A stretch of DNA of 8,341 nt from Coriobacteriia bacterium (GCA_030652345.1 JAUSAU010000079.1:1-8341), one strand, 5' to 3'; positions 1 through 6,194 are shown, counted from the first letter of the stretch. Notes: generated by a model not told the origin, from the letters alone. Made by a program: numbers and translations.

Positions 1-118
1 CGCGCTGGTAGAGCCAGCGCACGAGTTGCGAGACGCGCCAGGCCGGCTCACCGAGGTCGCGGAGTGCGTCCTCGAGGCCGGCCCGGGATAGCGTCTTGAT
101 GTCCGGCCGTGTGTTCAC
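1..118 (-). CDS. rlmN: 23S rRNA (adenine-2503-C2)-methyltransferase RlmN, N-terminal fragment
   Basis: Only the first 39 codons lie in the window; the gene continues past the left edge. It starts at GTG (116-118). The same frame reads back into the rubrerythrin stop codon (155-157) with no other start codon between, so this is the most upstream possible start. A short G-rich stretch just before it is a weak ribosome site. The stretch DLGEPAWRVSQLVRWLYQR (residues 21-39) matches the N-terminal helical domain of RlmN, for example E. coli DLGEKPFRADQVMKWMYH. By family knowledge RlmN is a cytoplasmic radical-SAM [4Fe-4S] enzyme that methylates C2 of A2503 in 23S rRNA and A37 in some tRNAs; the CxxxCxxC cluster motif would lie outside the window. 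It sits 36 nt after the rubrerythrin gene on the same strand, probably in one operon. A Cfr-like relative cannot be excluded from the fragment. Confidence 0.8.
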   Translation of the reverse strand, partial: MNTRPDIKTLSRAGLEDALRDLGEPAWRVSQLVRWLYQR

Positions 119-154
119 GGCCCCACTGTAACAGGCGGCACCCTGGCGCGGTGC

Positions 155-661
155 CTACCCGTCGATCTCGGCGAGCGCGGCGGCGTAGCCGTCCTTGTGC
201 TTGCCTTCGAAGCGCCCCACCGCGCGGAAGTACGCCGCGATCTCGGGGAAGCCGTCGGTCTCCGCCTGGTCGGCGAACGTCGGGTACATCTCGGTGAACT
301 CGTAGCCTTCGCCGGCCATGGCGGCGGCAAGGTTGTCCGCCGTGCTTCCCGCTCCGCCCATGTACGCGAGATGGCCCAGCGCGTGCGCGGTCTCCTCGGC
401 CGCGGCATGCTCGAAGGCAGCGACAGCGGCCGTCGCACCTTCGAGCCCGGCGATACGCGCCCACAGCGTGTAGCGGCGGTTCGCCTGTGACTCGCCTGCG
501 AACGCAGCCGCCAGGTTCTCAAGCGTCTTGGTCCCCGCGAGGTCGCCGGGACCCTCGTATGCGACGAAGGCCGTCTGCGGCGCGCCGCAGACCGGGCACG
601 TCTCGGGGGCCGGGCCGACATGGTAGTAGCCGCAGCCCTTGCAGCGATAGTGCTCGACCAT
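155..661 (-). CDS. rbr: Reverse-type rubrerythrin (N-terminal rubredoxin domain, C-terminal diiron domain)
   Basis: A 168-residue rubrerythrin with the rubredoxin-like [Fe(SCys)4] domain at the N-terminus (C7, C10, C22, C25), the reverse of classical rubrerythrin. Residues ~45-165 form a ferritin-like four-helix diiron domain. Its ligand motifs are visible: FAGESQANRRY (E57), EETAH (E90, H93), GEGYEFTEMYP (E118, E121) and EGKH (E152, H155). By family knowledge these proteins reduce hydrogen peroxide to water in the cytoplasm of anaerobes, receiving electrons from NAD(P)H through rubredoxin or a reductase. No reductase partner is in the window. The ATG at 659-661 was chosen because GAGGAG lies 5 nt upstream and the CxxC pair follows at once; the longer open frame only covers htrA in another frame. 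It starts 23 nt after htrA and lies 36 nt before rlmN, so all three may be cotranscribed. Complete, with all expected ligands. Confidence 0.93.
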   Translation of the reverse strand: MVEHYRCKGCGYYHVGPAPETCPVCGAPQTAFVAYEGPGDLAGTKTLENLAAAFAGESQANRRYTLWARIAGLEGATAAVAAFEHAAAEETAHALGHLAYMGGAGSTADNLAAAMAGEGYEFTEMYPTFADQAETDGFPEIAAYFRAVGRFEGKHKDGYAAALAEIDG

Positions 662-666
662 GGTGA

Positions 667-672
667 CTCCTC
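667..672 (-). promoter_or_regulatory. Ribosome binding site of the rubrerythrin gene
   Basis: On the minus strand GAGGAG is followed by a 5-nt spacer and the ATG. It fixes the rubrerythrin start inside a frame that stays open about 300 nt further upstream through htrA. Confidence 0.75.
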
Positions 673-684
673 TCAAAGGGGTGG

Positions 685-1989
685 TTACTTCTTCGGCTTG
701 TCGCCCACGGTCATGGGTACGTCGATCTTCTTGCCGGCCCGGTACAGCGTGATCGTCACCTTCTGGCCGACCTGCGTTCGACGGACCTGCAAGATGAGGT
801 CGTCCATGGAGCGGATCGGCGTCCCGTCCAGCGCGACGATCAGGTCGTCCACCTTGATACCGGCCTTCTCCGCCATGGTGCCCTTCGTGATCTCCACCAC
901 GAACGCACCCTCGCCGACTGGGAGCTTCTTCTCCTTGGCCAGGAGCTCGTCCACGCACTGGCCCACGACGCCGAGGAACGGATGGCTCGCAACACCCTTC
1001 GAGATGAGCTCGTCTGCGATGCGGACCACCGTCTTGACGGGGATGGCGAAGCCGATGCCCGCGCTCGAGCCGCTGTCCGAGTAGATGGCCGAGTTGATGC
1101 CGACGAGCAGACCCCGACGGTCCACGAGCGCGCCCCCGGAGTTGCCCGGGTTGATCGCCGCGTCGGTCTGGATGACGTCGACGAGCGGGTAGACGCCCGG
1201 ATCCGCGTCGCCGTAGCTGCCCGGCAGGGAGCGGTGCAGCCCGGAGACCACGCCGCTCGAGACGGAGTGCTGCAGTCCGAACGGCGATCCGATGGCGACG
1301 AGGAGCTGGCCCACCACGAGCTTCTCGGACACGCCCAGCCTGACCGCGGGGACCTTGACCGGCACCTTCACCACGGCGATGTCGGTGTCCGGGTCGGTGC
1401 CCACCAGCACGGCCTCGACCTTGTCGCCGCCGGGAGGTGTGACCATGATCGTCTTCGCGCCGGCGACGACGTGATCGTTCGTGATGATGTAGGTGCCGCC
1501 GCCCGGGGCGGCCTTGTACGCCACGCCCGACGCCTGGCCGGTGAACGGCGCGTCCTTCACGTCGGGGTGGCCCTGCGGCAGGCTCGATGTGTCCGAGGCG
1601 TTCTCGCTGCCGGTGATGTCGATGTTGACGACGGAGGGGAGCGCTGCCGCTGCCGCGGCCACGACCGGCTCGCCCGACGAGGTCGCGACGACCGCCGGTG
1701 CGGACACCGGAGCGTCACCCCACAACGAGCCGGTCAGGATGAAGCGTGCGCCCACGAGGCCGGCGGCGAGGCCGGAGACCGTGGCGATCACGAGCGCCAG
1801 CGCCAGCGTCACGCAGCCCGTGTGCAGGAGCAAGCGCCCCTTCTCGTGCGGGGGCTCGACGATCGACACAGGGTTCGGGGACACATCGACGTCTCCGGCG
1901 TAGACGGGTGGAGCGCTCTCGATGCCGGCGTCATCTGGCGGAACGGCGGTCGCGGGTACGGGATCTATGGGGGTGGGCGTGTCGCTCAT
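685..1989 (-). CDS. htrA: Membrane-anchored HtrA/DegP-like serine protease with one PDZ domain
   Basis: A 434-residue S1C-family protease. Residues 1-52 are a Pro/Asp-rich cytoplasmic tail, and one membrane segment spans ~53-86 with no signal-peptidase site that I can see. An Ala/Val/Ser-rich linker follows, then a trypsin-like domain (~108-330) and one PDZ domain (~336-428) with the carboxylate-binding loop near FLGV (338-341). The catalytic triad is visible: H173 in TNDHVV, D203 in DTDIAVVKV and S284 in NPGNSGGAL. The predicted active site is extracytoplasmic, where the family degrades or refolds damaged envelope proteins. The ATG at 1987-1989 has GTGAGG and AGGAG upstream at usable spacing. 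D172 before the catalytic His is less usual than the Asn, Ala or Tyr mostly seen there. The gene is transcribed away from the EP-repeat gene and leads the rubrerythrin-rlmN series. The family is certain; which HtrA paralogue it is cannot be told. Confidence 0.93.
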   Translation of the reverse strand: MSDTPTPIDPVPATAVPPDDAGIESAPPVYAGDVDVSPNPVSIVEPPHEKGRLLLHTGCVTLALALVIATVSGLAAGLVGARFILTGSLWGDAPVSAPAVVATSSGEPVVAAAAAALPSVVNIDITGSENASDTSSLPQGHPDVKDAPFTGQASGVAYKAAPGGGTYIITNDHVVAGAKTIMVTPPGGDKVEAVLVGTDPDTDIAVVKVPVKVPAVRLGVSEKLVVGQLLVAIGSPFGLQHSVSSGVVSGLHRSLPGSYGDADPGVYPLVDVIQTDAAINPGNSGGALVDRRGLLVGINSAIYSDSGSSAGIGFAIPVKTVVRIADELISKGVASHPFLGVVGQCVDELLAKEKKLPVGEGAFVVEITKGTMAEKAGIKVDDLIVALDGTPIRSMDDLILQVRRTQVGQKVTITLYRAGKKIDVPMTVGDKPKK

Positions 1990-2049
1990 CGGTTGGGCCT
2001 CACTCCTGGTGGCGTACGGCTGCGGGCGGGCTTGCGCGCCCGTGGCTGC

Positions 2050-2078
2050 AGTCTAGTATGCCCGCAGCGCTCGGGGAA
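2050..2078 (-). promoter_or_regulatory. Possible promoter of htrA (minus strand)
   Basis: Read on the minus strand, TAGACT (2050-2055) fits the actinobacterial TANNNT -10 pattern, with TTCCCC (2073-2078) 17 nt upstream as a weak -35. The implied transcript start near 2043 gives a leader of about 54 nt. The same bases carry TAGTAT on the plus strand, so the element could also serve the divergent gene. Pattern match only. Confidence 0.3.
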
Positions 2079-2090
2079 CGACCCGGCTGC

Positions 2091-2109
2091 GGAGGTTTCG
2101 TGGAGGTTT
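2091..2109 (+). repeat. Direct repeat GGAGGTTT, 11-bp period, upstream of the plus-strand promoter
   Basis: GGAGGTTT occurs at 2091-2098 and again, identical, at 2102-2109. Starts are 11 bp apart, about one helical turn, and the second copy overlaps the proposed -35 box by 2 nt. This geometry is typical of a binding site for a tandem-bound regulator, but no regulator can be named. Chance recurrence of an 8-mer in GC-rich sequence is possible. Confidence 0.35.
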
Positions 2110-2136
2110 GCCGCCCCAGCGGCGCTCGCGTAGACT
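2108..2136 (+). promoter_or_regulatory. Promoter for the EP-repeat protein and ddl
   Basis: TTGCCG (2108-2113; four of six matches to TTGACA) is separated by exactly 17 nt from TAGACT (2131-2136; TANNNT). The predicted transcript start near 2143 leaves a ~34-nt leader before the ATG at 2177. The spacer holds a 5-bp inverted repeat, GCCGC/GCGGC (2110-2114 and 2119-2123), which could form an operator half-site pair or be chance. This is the best-looking promoter in the window. Confidence 0.5.
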
Positions 2137-2176
2137 TCGCACGAGCGACACCCGGGGCGGAGGGCCAGGAACACGC

Positions 2177-2857
2177 ATGGATGACGAGCAGACCACCACG
2201 ACCGAACCCGAGCCCATCGAGCCCGAGGCCATCGAGCCTGAGTTTGAGCCCGAGCCCGAGGCCGCCGAAGCGGTCGAGGTTGTCGAGCCGGAGCCCGAGC
2301 CGGAGCCCGAGCCCGAGCCCGAGCCCGAGCAACTCTCGCTCGATGAGATGGTCGACTCACTGAAGGACGCCGACGTCGATGCTGACGCGGCGACCAGCGA
2401 GACCGAGGTCGTCGATGCGCCGGCCGAGCCGGAAGCCTCCGAGCCTGTCGCCGCCGTTGCAGAAGAACCCGTCGCACTCCCGGAAGCCCTCGAGGTGCCC
2501 GAGGGCGCGCTCCTCACCCGGTCCCGCCTCGCCGCCCGGCTGCCGTTCTGGATCCTCAGCGGAGTGTGGGTCGTCTTCGCCGGGGTCATGACCTACCTGC
2601 TGTGGGCCGACGCGACGAAGCCCTTCGCGGACCTGCCGCTCTACGCCGGCTTCATCTACGGCGGCGTCGGGCTCACCGTTGCCGGTCCGCTTGCAGGACT
2701 CGTCGTGTGGCTGCTGTTGCGTCGTGCGGCACCTGAGCTCCGTGCCGGACTGGTCCGTGCCGTTCTCCTTCGAGCTGCTGTGGCGACGCTGGCCGGTAAC
2801 CTCGTGTGGTGGGCCGGTCTGGTCGTGCTCGACCTGCACCGTTCCGGCGTGCTCTAG
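2177..2857 (+). CDS. Unknown membrane protein with acidic Glu-Pro repeat tail
   Basis: I do not recognise this 226-residue protein. Residues 1-110 are very acidic and low-complexity, with seven consecutive Glu-Pro pairs (37-50) inside a wider EP/EA region (10-50), then a DEMVDSLKDADVDAD stretch and more Glu/Ala/Pro. Residues ~123-143, 156-181 and 198-219 are three hydrophobic segments, separated by short loops including RRAAPELRAGLVR (182-194). No signal peptide is seen. The first segment is preceded by Arg (R116, R121), so the acidic tail is probably cytoplasmic. The ATG at 2177 is preceded by AGGA with a 6-nt spacer. The open frame extends to a TTG at 2108, but that would add an Arg-rich stretch, has no good ribosome site and overlaps the proposed -35 box. 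ddl starts 30 nt downstream with no terminator between, so the two are probably cotranscribed. A link to cell-wall synthesis is only inferred from that neighbour. Confidence 0.8.
   Translation: MDDEQTTTTEPEPIEPEAIEPEFEPEPEAAEAVEVVEPEPEPEPEPEPEPEQLSLDEMVDSLKDADVDADAATSETEVVDAPAEPEASEPVAAVAEEPVALPEALEVPEGALLTRSRLAARLPFWILSGVWVVFAGVMTYLLWADATKPFADLPLYAGFIYGGVGLTVAGPLAGLVVWLLLRRAAPELRAGLVRAVLLRAAVATLAGNLVWWAGLVVLDLHRSGVL
2285..2326 (+). repeat. Hexamer repeat GAGCC[C/G] x7 coding Glu-Pro
   Basis: Seven in-frame copies of GAGCCC or GAGCCG encode (Glu-Pro)7. Interrupted copies extend the pattern upstream to about 2204. The mixed third bases (C and G) show that the array is not a fresh perfect expansion, but the hexamer period means slippage would change length without breaking the frame. 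Confidence 0.85.
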
Positions 2858-2874
2858 CCGGCGGTGGACCTGAC

Positions 2875-2881
2875 GGGGAGG
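2875..2881 (+). promoter_or_regulatory. Ribosome binding site deciding the ddl start
   Basis: GGGGAGG followed by a 6-nt spacer and ATG (2888). It favours ATG 2888 over the in-frame GTG at 2864, which lies upstream of this site and has no comparable motif of its own. Confidence 0.8.
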
Positions 2882-2887
2882 TTGTCC

Positions 2888-3850
2888 ATGGCTCGCGACG
2901 GTAGACAGGCGCCGAAGGTCGCCTTGCTCATGGGCGGTCGTTCCGCCGAGCGGGAGGTCTCGCTCAACACGGGCGCCCAGGTCGCCACAGCGCTGCGCGC
3001 GCGCGGCTACGCCGTCACCGCGATCGACACGCGTGACATCGCGTTCATCGACGCGATCCGCGAACTGTGCCCCGACGTCGCCTTCATCTGCCTGCACGGA
3101 CGGTTCGGTGAGGACGGCACGATGCAGGGACTCCTCGAGCTACTCGATATCCCCTATGTCGGTTCCGGCGTGCTCGCAAGTGCGCTGGCCATGGACAAGG
3201 TGATGAGTAAGCGCGTCTTCGCGCAGACCGGCCTTCTGTCGCCGGACTACGTGCATCTGCACGCGGGCGACTCGTGGACCGCCGAGGAGATCACCACCGC
3301 GCTCGGCCCCAAGACGGTGACGAAACCTGCCTGCGAAGGCTCATCCGTGGGGATGACGATCGTGCACACACCCGACGAGCTGGCGGCGGGGATCGCGCTG
3401 GCGTTCGCCTGTGACGACGATGTGATCGTCGAGCGCTTCGAGCCTGGTATCGAGGTCACCGTCGCGGTCCTCGGCAACGACGAGCCGTTCGCGTTGCCAA
3501 CGCTGGAGATCGTCCCGGAACACGAGTTCTACGACTACGAGTCGAAGTACGTGCCGGGCATGAGCCGCCACATCATCCCCGCGCGCGTGAGCGAGGACGT
3601 GCGCGCGGAGTGTCAGCGACTGGCGGTCGCGGCCCACATCGCGCTCGGCTGCGAGGGCATGTCGCGCTCCGACACGATCGTCACGCCGGAGGGGGTCGTC
3701 TATCTCCTCGAGCTCAACACGATCCCCGGGATGACCGCGACCAGCCTCTTGCCGGACGCCGCGCGCGCGGCGGGCATCGAGTTCCCGGAGTTGTGCTCGA
3801 AGCTCGTCGGCTACGCGCTGGAGGCGTGGGCCGGCCGCAAGCGCGGCTAG
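2888..3850 (+). CDS. ddl: D-alanine-D-alanine ligase
   Basis: A 320-residue ATP-grasp ligase that joins two D-alanines with ATP in the cytoplasm, supplying the dipeptide end of the peptidoglycan precursor. It resembles the compact DdlB type (E. coli 306 residues). Visible motifs in order: GGRSAEREVSLNTG (E21), LHGRFGEDGTMQGLLELL (69-86), GSGVLASALAMDK (92-104), the ATP-site TKPACEGSSVG (K146, S152), the omega-loop FYDYESKY (K220, Y221), RSD (R260, D262) and LELNTIPGMTATSL (E275, N277, S286). The Tyr at 221 matches E. coli Y216, the type associated with D-Ala-D-Ala product; VanA-type D-lactate ligases lack it, so this is a housekeeping enzyme by inference. The ATG at 2888 has a strong ribosome site. 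The gene follows the EP-repeat protein by 30 nt. Its TAG overlaps the stop of the convergent kinase gene. Confidence 0.96.
   Translation: MARDGRQAPKVALLMGGRSAEREVSLNTGAQVATALRARGYAVTAIDTRDIAFIDAIRELCPDVAFICLHGRFGEDGTMQGLLELLDIPYVGSGVLASALAMDKVMSKRVFAQTGLLSPDYVHLHAGDSWTAEEITTALGPKTVTKPACEGSSVGMTIVHTPDELAAGIALAFACDDDVIVERFEPGIEVTVAVLGNDEPFALPTLEIVPEHEFYDYESKYVPGMSRHIIPARVSEDVRAECQRLAVAAHIALGCEGMSRSDTIVTPEGVVYLLELNTIPGMTATSLLPDAARAAGIEFPELCSKLVGYALEAWAGRKRG
3847..3850. other. Overlapping stop codons of ddl and the kinase gene (CTAG)
   Basis: The palindrome CTAG supplies the plus-strand TAG ending ddl (3848-3850) and the minus-strand TAG ending the kinase gene (3849-3847). There is no intergenic DNA, so any terminator for either transcript must lie inside the opposing coding region. 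Confidence 0.95.
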
Positions 3851-6030
3851 GCCTCTGTCCCCTCGGGGGCTTCCGGCTCGGTTCGAGCGACCTCGGCCGG
3901 CTCATCAGTCACGAGACGCCCGTCGCGCACGAGCCCCGCGCACGGCAGCTCGACCACGAAGGTGGCCCCCCCTCCGGGCGTGTCCTCCACGCGCGCACTG
4001 CCGCCATGGTTCTCCGCGATGATCCGCACGATGTAGAGGCCCAGCCCGACACCCGGTCTGCCTGCCGACGTGCCCCCGAGCCGCGTGTATCTCTCGAAGA
4101 TCCGCTCCCGGTCTTCTTCCGGTACGCCTGGTCCGCGGTCGATCACCCGCAGGATCGCGCTGTCCCCCTCGCAGGCGACGCTTACGACGATAGGCTCCGG
4201 CTCAGGAGCGTACTTGAACGCGTTCGTCACGAGGTTCACCAGCACCTGGCGCAGACGCTTCTCCTCGCCGCGAACGACCGGTGCCTTGGCGACATCCATC
4301 GTCAAGGCGCGCTCCGAGTGCGTCGGAGCCATGGACGAGACGACCTCCTCGGCGAGGCCTGCCAGGTCGATCGGCAGGAGCGCGGCGGGGGCGAGAAGCT
4401 CCTCCGCGCGCGTTGCTGAGAGGAGGTCCTCGAGCAGGTCCACCATGCGTCCGGCGTTGCGTTTCGCGGAGTCGATCGCACGATCCCGCTCCTCTTCGGT
4501 GAGCGGCCTGCGAAGCAGGTCGAGGTAGCCGATGACCACGGCGAGCGGGGAGCGCAGGTCGTGCGATATGAGCGACACGATCTCGTTGCGGATCTGCTGG
4601 AGTCTGCGCTCCTCGGTCACGTCGTTCGCCGTGATCAGGATGCGGTTATGGAGGTCGTCGGTGTGCCGGGCCGCCTGGAAGACGTACCAGCGCGGGGTCT
4701 GGCCGGTCCGAGCGAGCTGGACGGTGGTTCCCTGCTCCAGTGCCTGCTCGAGTAGCGTGACCGCCTCGAGCCCCGCGCCAGCTTCGTCCGTGATGGTCGT
4801 TCCCTCGAGCCCCTCGGACAACGTGCGGTCTATCAACGAGGTCTCAGGGACACCCAGCGCCACGGACGCAGCCGGGTTCGCGATGGTGATGCGGCCGTCC
4901 TGCAAGACGATCTTCACCTCGTGCGATTCGCTCACGACGATGCCGAGCGACTCCTCGGCGTACTGCGTCTTGGCGTGGGCGTCCTTGAGGTCGTTCTGAC
5001 GCCGCGCGAGGTGGAGAAGCAGGTCCTCGAAGACGGCGCCGAGCTCACGGAACTCGACGGGAAGCGTTGGATCGTCGAGCGCGCTCTCGGCGGAGAACGG
5101 CACCCCCTCCACCGCGAGGTATCCGTGTGTCCTGACGTGATCCACGAGCCGCTCCACCGGACGCCTGATGAGCTTCGCCAGCAGCAGACCGAGTGCGACA
5201 CCGACCGCCACGGCCAGAAGTGCGGAGATCACACTCGAGACCAGCACCGCTTCGATCGACCTGCGGGCGCGCTCGTCGGAATTGCTCAGCTCCGCGACAG
5301 CCGCGGCCTTGCCGTCGATGCCCCGCATCTCCGCGAAGGCGGTGATGTTCGAGGAATCCGAGCGGAATGCGAGGCGTGACACGTCACGCGGTGGGTCGAG
5401 CGGCGTGGTGTCATCGAACAGGCCGGCCGAGCCGACCGGGTGCAGAGTCAGTCTCACGAACGCGGCGATCCCATCGAACCGCCGCTGCTGCGCCGGACCG
5501 AACTCCGCGGCCGCGAGCGCATAGCCACCCAGGCCGTCGCTGGTGGCGATCGGCTGCCCGGCGACGAAGGCGACCCCGGACGGGATGGCGAGCAATCCTT
5601 CGACCTTCCCGGTGCGCCCTGCGGCTGTCGCCACGAGCCGGGCCACGTCCGCGTCGCTGCCGGCGGAGACGATCGGGACACCAGAGGGGTCCACCACCAC
5701 GATCGCGCCGCCGCCGCTCGCGGCGAGGAAGTCCTGGGTGCGCACCGTGGAGTCGGCGGAGATCGGTGGGCCGGAGGCGAACGCAGCCAGCATGGTCGCG
5801 AGCTCCCCCGTCTCGTCAGCGACGAAGGCTGAGAGGCCGGACGCGTCGGCCCTGACCGTCTCCTCGCGGTACGGAGCGACCTGCCATGTGATCAGCAGCC
5901 CGTTGATCAGAACAGTGAAGACGCTCGTGATGACGCATAACAACACGACCGTCCACACGAGCCTCGCGCCGAGGCTCGCCGGGACGAGCCGGCGTACCCG
6001 CTTCGGCGTGTCGTTGGTCGGCCGTCTCAT
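3847..6030 (-). CDS. Orphan membrane sensor histidine kinase (sensor-HAMP-PAS-HisKA-HATPase)
   Basis: A 727-residue transmembrane histidine kinase. Membrane segments lie at ~24-49 and ~261-288. The ~210 residues between them form an extracytoplasmic sensor with strand-like AIVVVDPSGVPIVSAG (109-124) and a later GVAFVAGQPIATSDGLGGYA stretch (from 152), suggesting a Cache- or CHASE4-like fold; I cannot assign it. A HAMP-like region (~289-350) and coiled coil follow, then a PAS domain (~361-476), HisKA with H490 in LISHDLRSPL, and HATPase_c with N603 (NLVTNAFKYAPE), DRGPGVPEED (631-640), IFERY (644-648) and GVGLGLYIV (660-668). A ~30-residue Glu/Pro-rich tail ends the protein. Autophosphorylation at H490 and transfer to a response regulator are expected, but no regulator gene is in the window. 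The ATG at 6028-6030 has GGGGGA 7 nt upstream; a GTG at 6070-6072 would add 14 residues and has no good site. The stop is shared with ddl. Confidence 0.94.
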   Translation of the reverse strand: MRRPTNDTPKRVRRLVPASLGARLVWTVVLLCVITSVFTVLINGLLITWQVAPYREETVRADASGLSAFVADETGELATMLAAFASGPPISADSTVRTQDFLAASGGGAIVVVDPSGVPIVSAGSDADVARLVATAAGRTGKVEGLLAIPSGVAFVAGQPIATSDGLGGYALAAAEFGPAQQRRFDGIAAFVRLTLHPVGSAGLFDDTTPLDPPRDVSRLAFRSDSSNITAFAEMRGIDGKAAAVAELSNSDERARRSIEAVLVSSVISALLAVAVGVALGLLLAKLIRRPVERLVDHVRTHGYLAVEGVPFSAESALDDPTLPVEFRELGAVFEDLLLHLARRQNDLKDAHAKTQYAEESLGIVVSESHEVKIVLQDGRITIANPAASVALGVPETSLIDRTLSEGLEGTTITDEAGAGLEAVTLLEQALEQGTTVQLARTGQTPRWYVFQAARHTDDLHNRILITANDVTEERRLQQIRNEIVSLISHDLRSPLAVVIGYLDLLRRPLTEEERDRAIDSAKRNAGRMVDLLEDLLSATRAEELLAPAALLPIDLAGLAEEVVSSMAPTHSERALTMDVAKAPVVRGEEKRLRQVLVNLVTNAFKYAPEPEPIVVSVACEGDSAILRVIDRGPGVPEEDRERIFERYTRLGGTSAGRPGVGLGLYIVRIIAENHGGSARVEDTPGGGATFVVELPCAGLVRDGRLVTDEPAEVARTEPEAPEGTEA

Positions 6031-6037
6031 AGTCGCG

Positions 6038-6043
6038 TCCCCC
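6038..6043 (-). promoter_or_regulatory. Ribosome binding site deciding the kinase start
   Basis: On the minus strand GGGGGA lies 7 nt before the ATG at 6028-6030. The upstream in-frame GTG at 6070-6072 lacks such a site, so the shorter protein is preferred. Confidence 0.55.
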
Positions 6044-6167
6044 GCGCAGGCGCCCGCGTTCGGGGCGCGCACCGTCCATAGTACGTAATCCCTGCGACAG
6101 CGCCAGCCGCAGGCGCCGAACGGCGAGCGGGTCCCTCAGGCGACGCGTGCGCCCCACGCTTCTCGTT

Positions 6168-6194
6168 TCGACAATGGGCCGAGCCCGCTACACT
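6168..6194 (+). promoter_or_regulatory. Possible promoter of the cation efflux (CDF) gene
   Basis: TCGACA (6168-6173; five of six matches to TTGACA) and TACACT (6189-6194; TANNNT) are separated by 15 nt, slightly short of the usual 16-18. The spacer contains GGGC-CGA-GCCC (6176-6186), a short inverted repeat where a metal-responsive repressor could sit, though no known operator is matched. Transcript start is expected near 6201. Confidence 0.4.

Noticed and set aside
2027..2042. CGGGC/GCCCG hairpin in the htrA leader as a riboregulator or terminator
   Set aside because: A 5-bp GC stem without a T-tract or conserved flank is common by chance in this composition.
982..2133. A 383-codon open frame on the plus strand opposite htrA
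   Set aside because: Its product is an Arg/Asp/Val-rich stretch of no family, and it lies wholly across a protease gene with intact catalytic motifs. Long antisense frames are expected at this GC content.
2053..2589. A minus-strand frame with a Ser-Gly repeat product
   Set aside because: The repeat is the complement of the GAGCCC hexamers coding Glu-Pro. The plus-strand frame has a ribosome site, promoter and membrane segments; this one has none.
2864..2887. GTG at 2864 as the ddl start
   Set aside because: It would put the strong GGGGAGG (2875-2881) inside the coding region and has no equivalent site upstream.
2357..3097. A 246-codon minus-strand frame across the EP-repeat protein and ddl
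   Set aside because: It covers the start of ddl, whose motifs are beyond doubt, and its product shows no domain or hydrophobic pattern.
3859..3868. CCCC/GGGG hairpin just past the ddl stop as a terminator
   Set aside because: The stem is only 3-4 bp with a 2-4 nt loop, has no T-run after it, and is inside the kinase coding sequence.
6070..6072. GTG at 6070-6072 as the kinase start
   Set aside because: It adds 14 residues without domain value, lacks a good ribosome site and lies close to the proposed transcript start.
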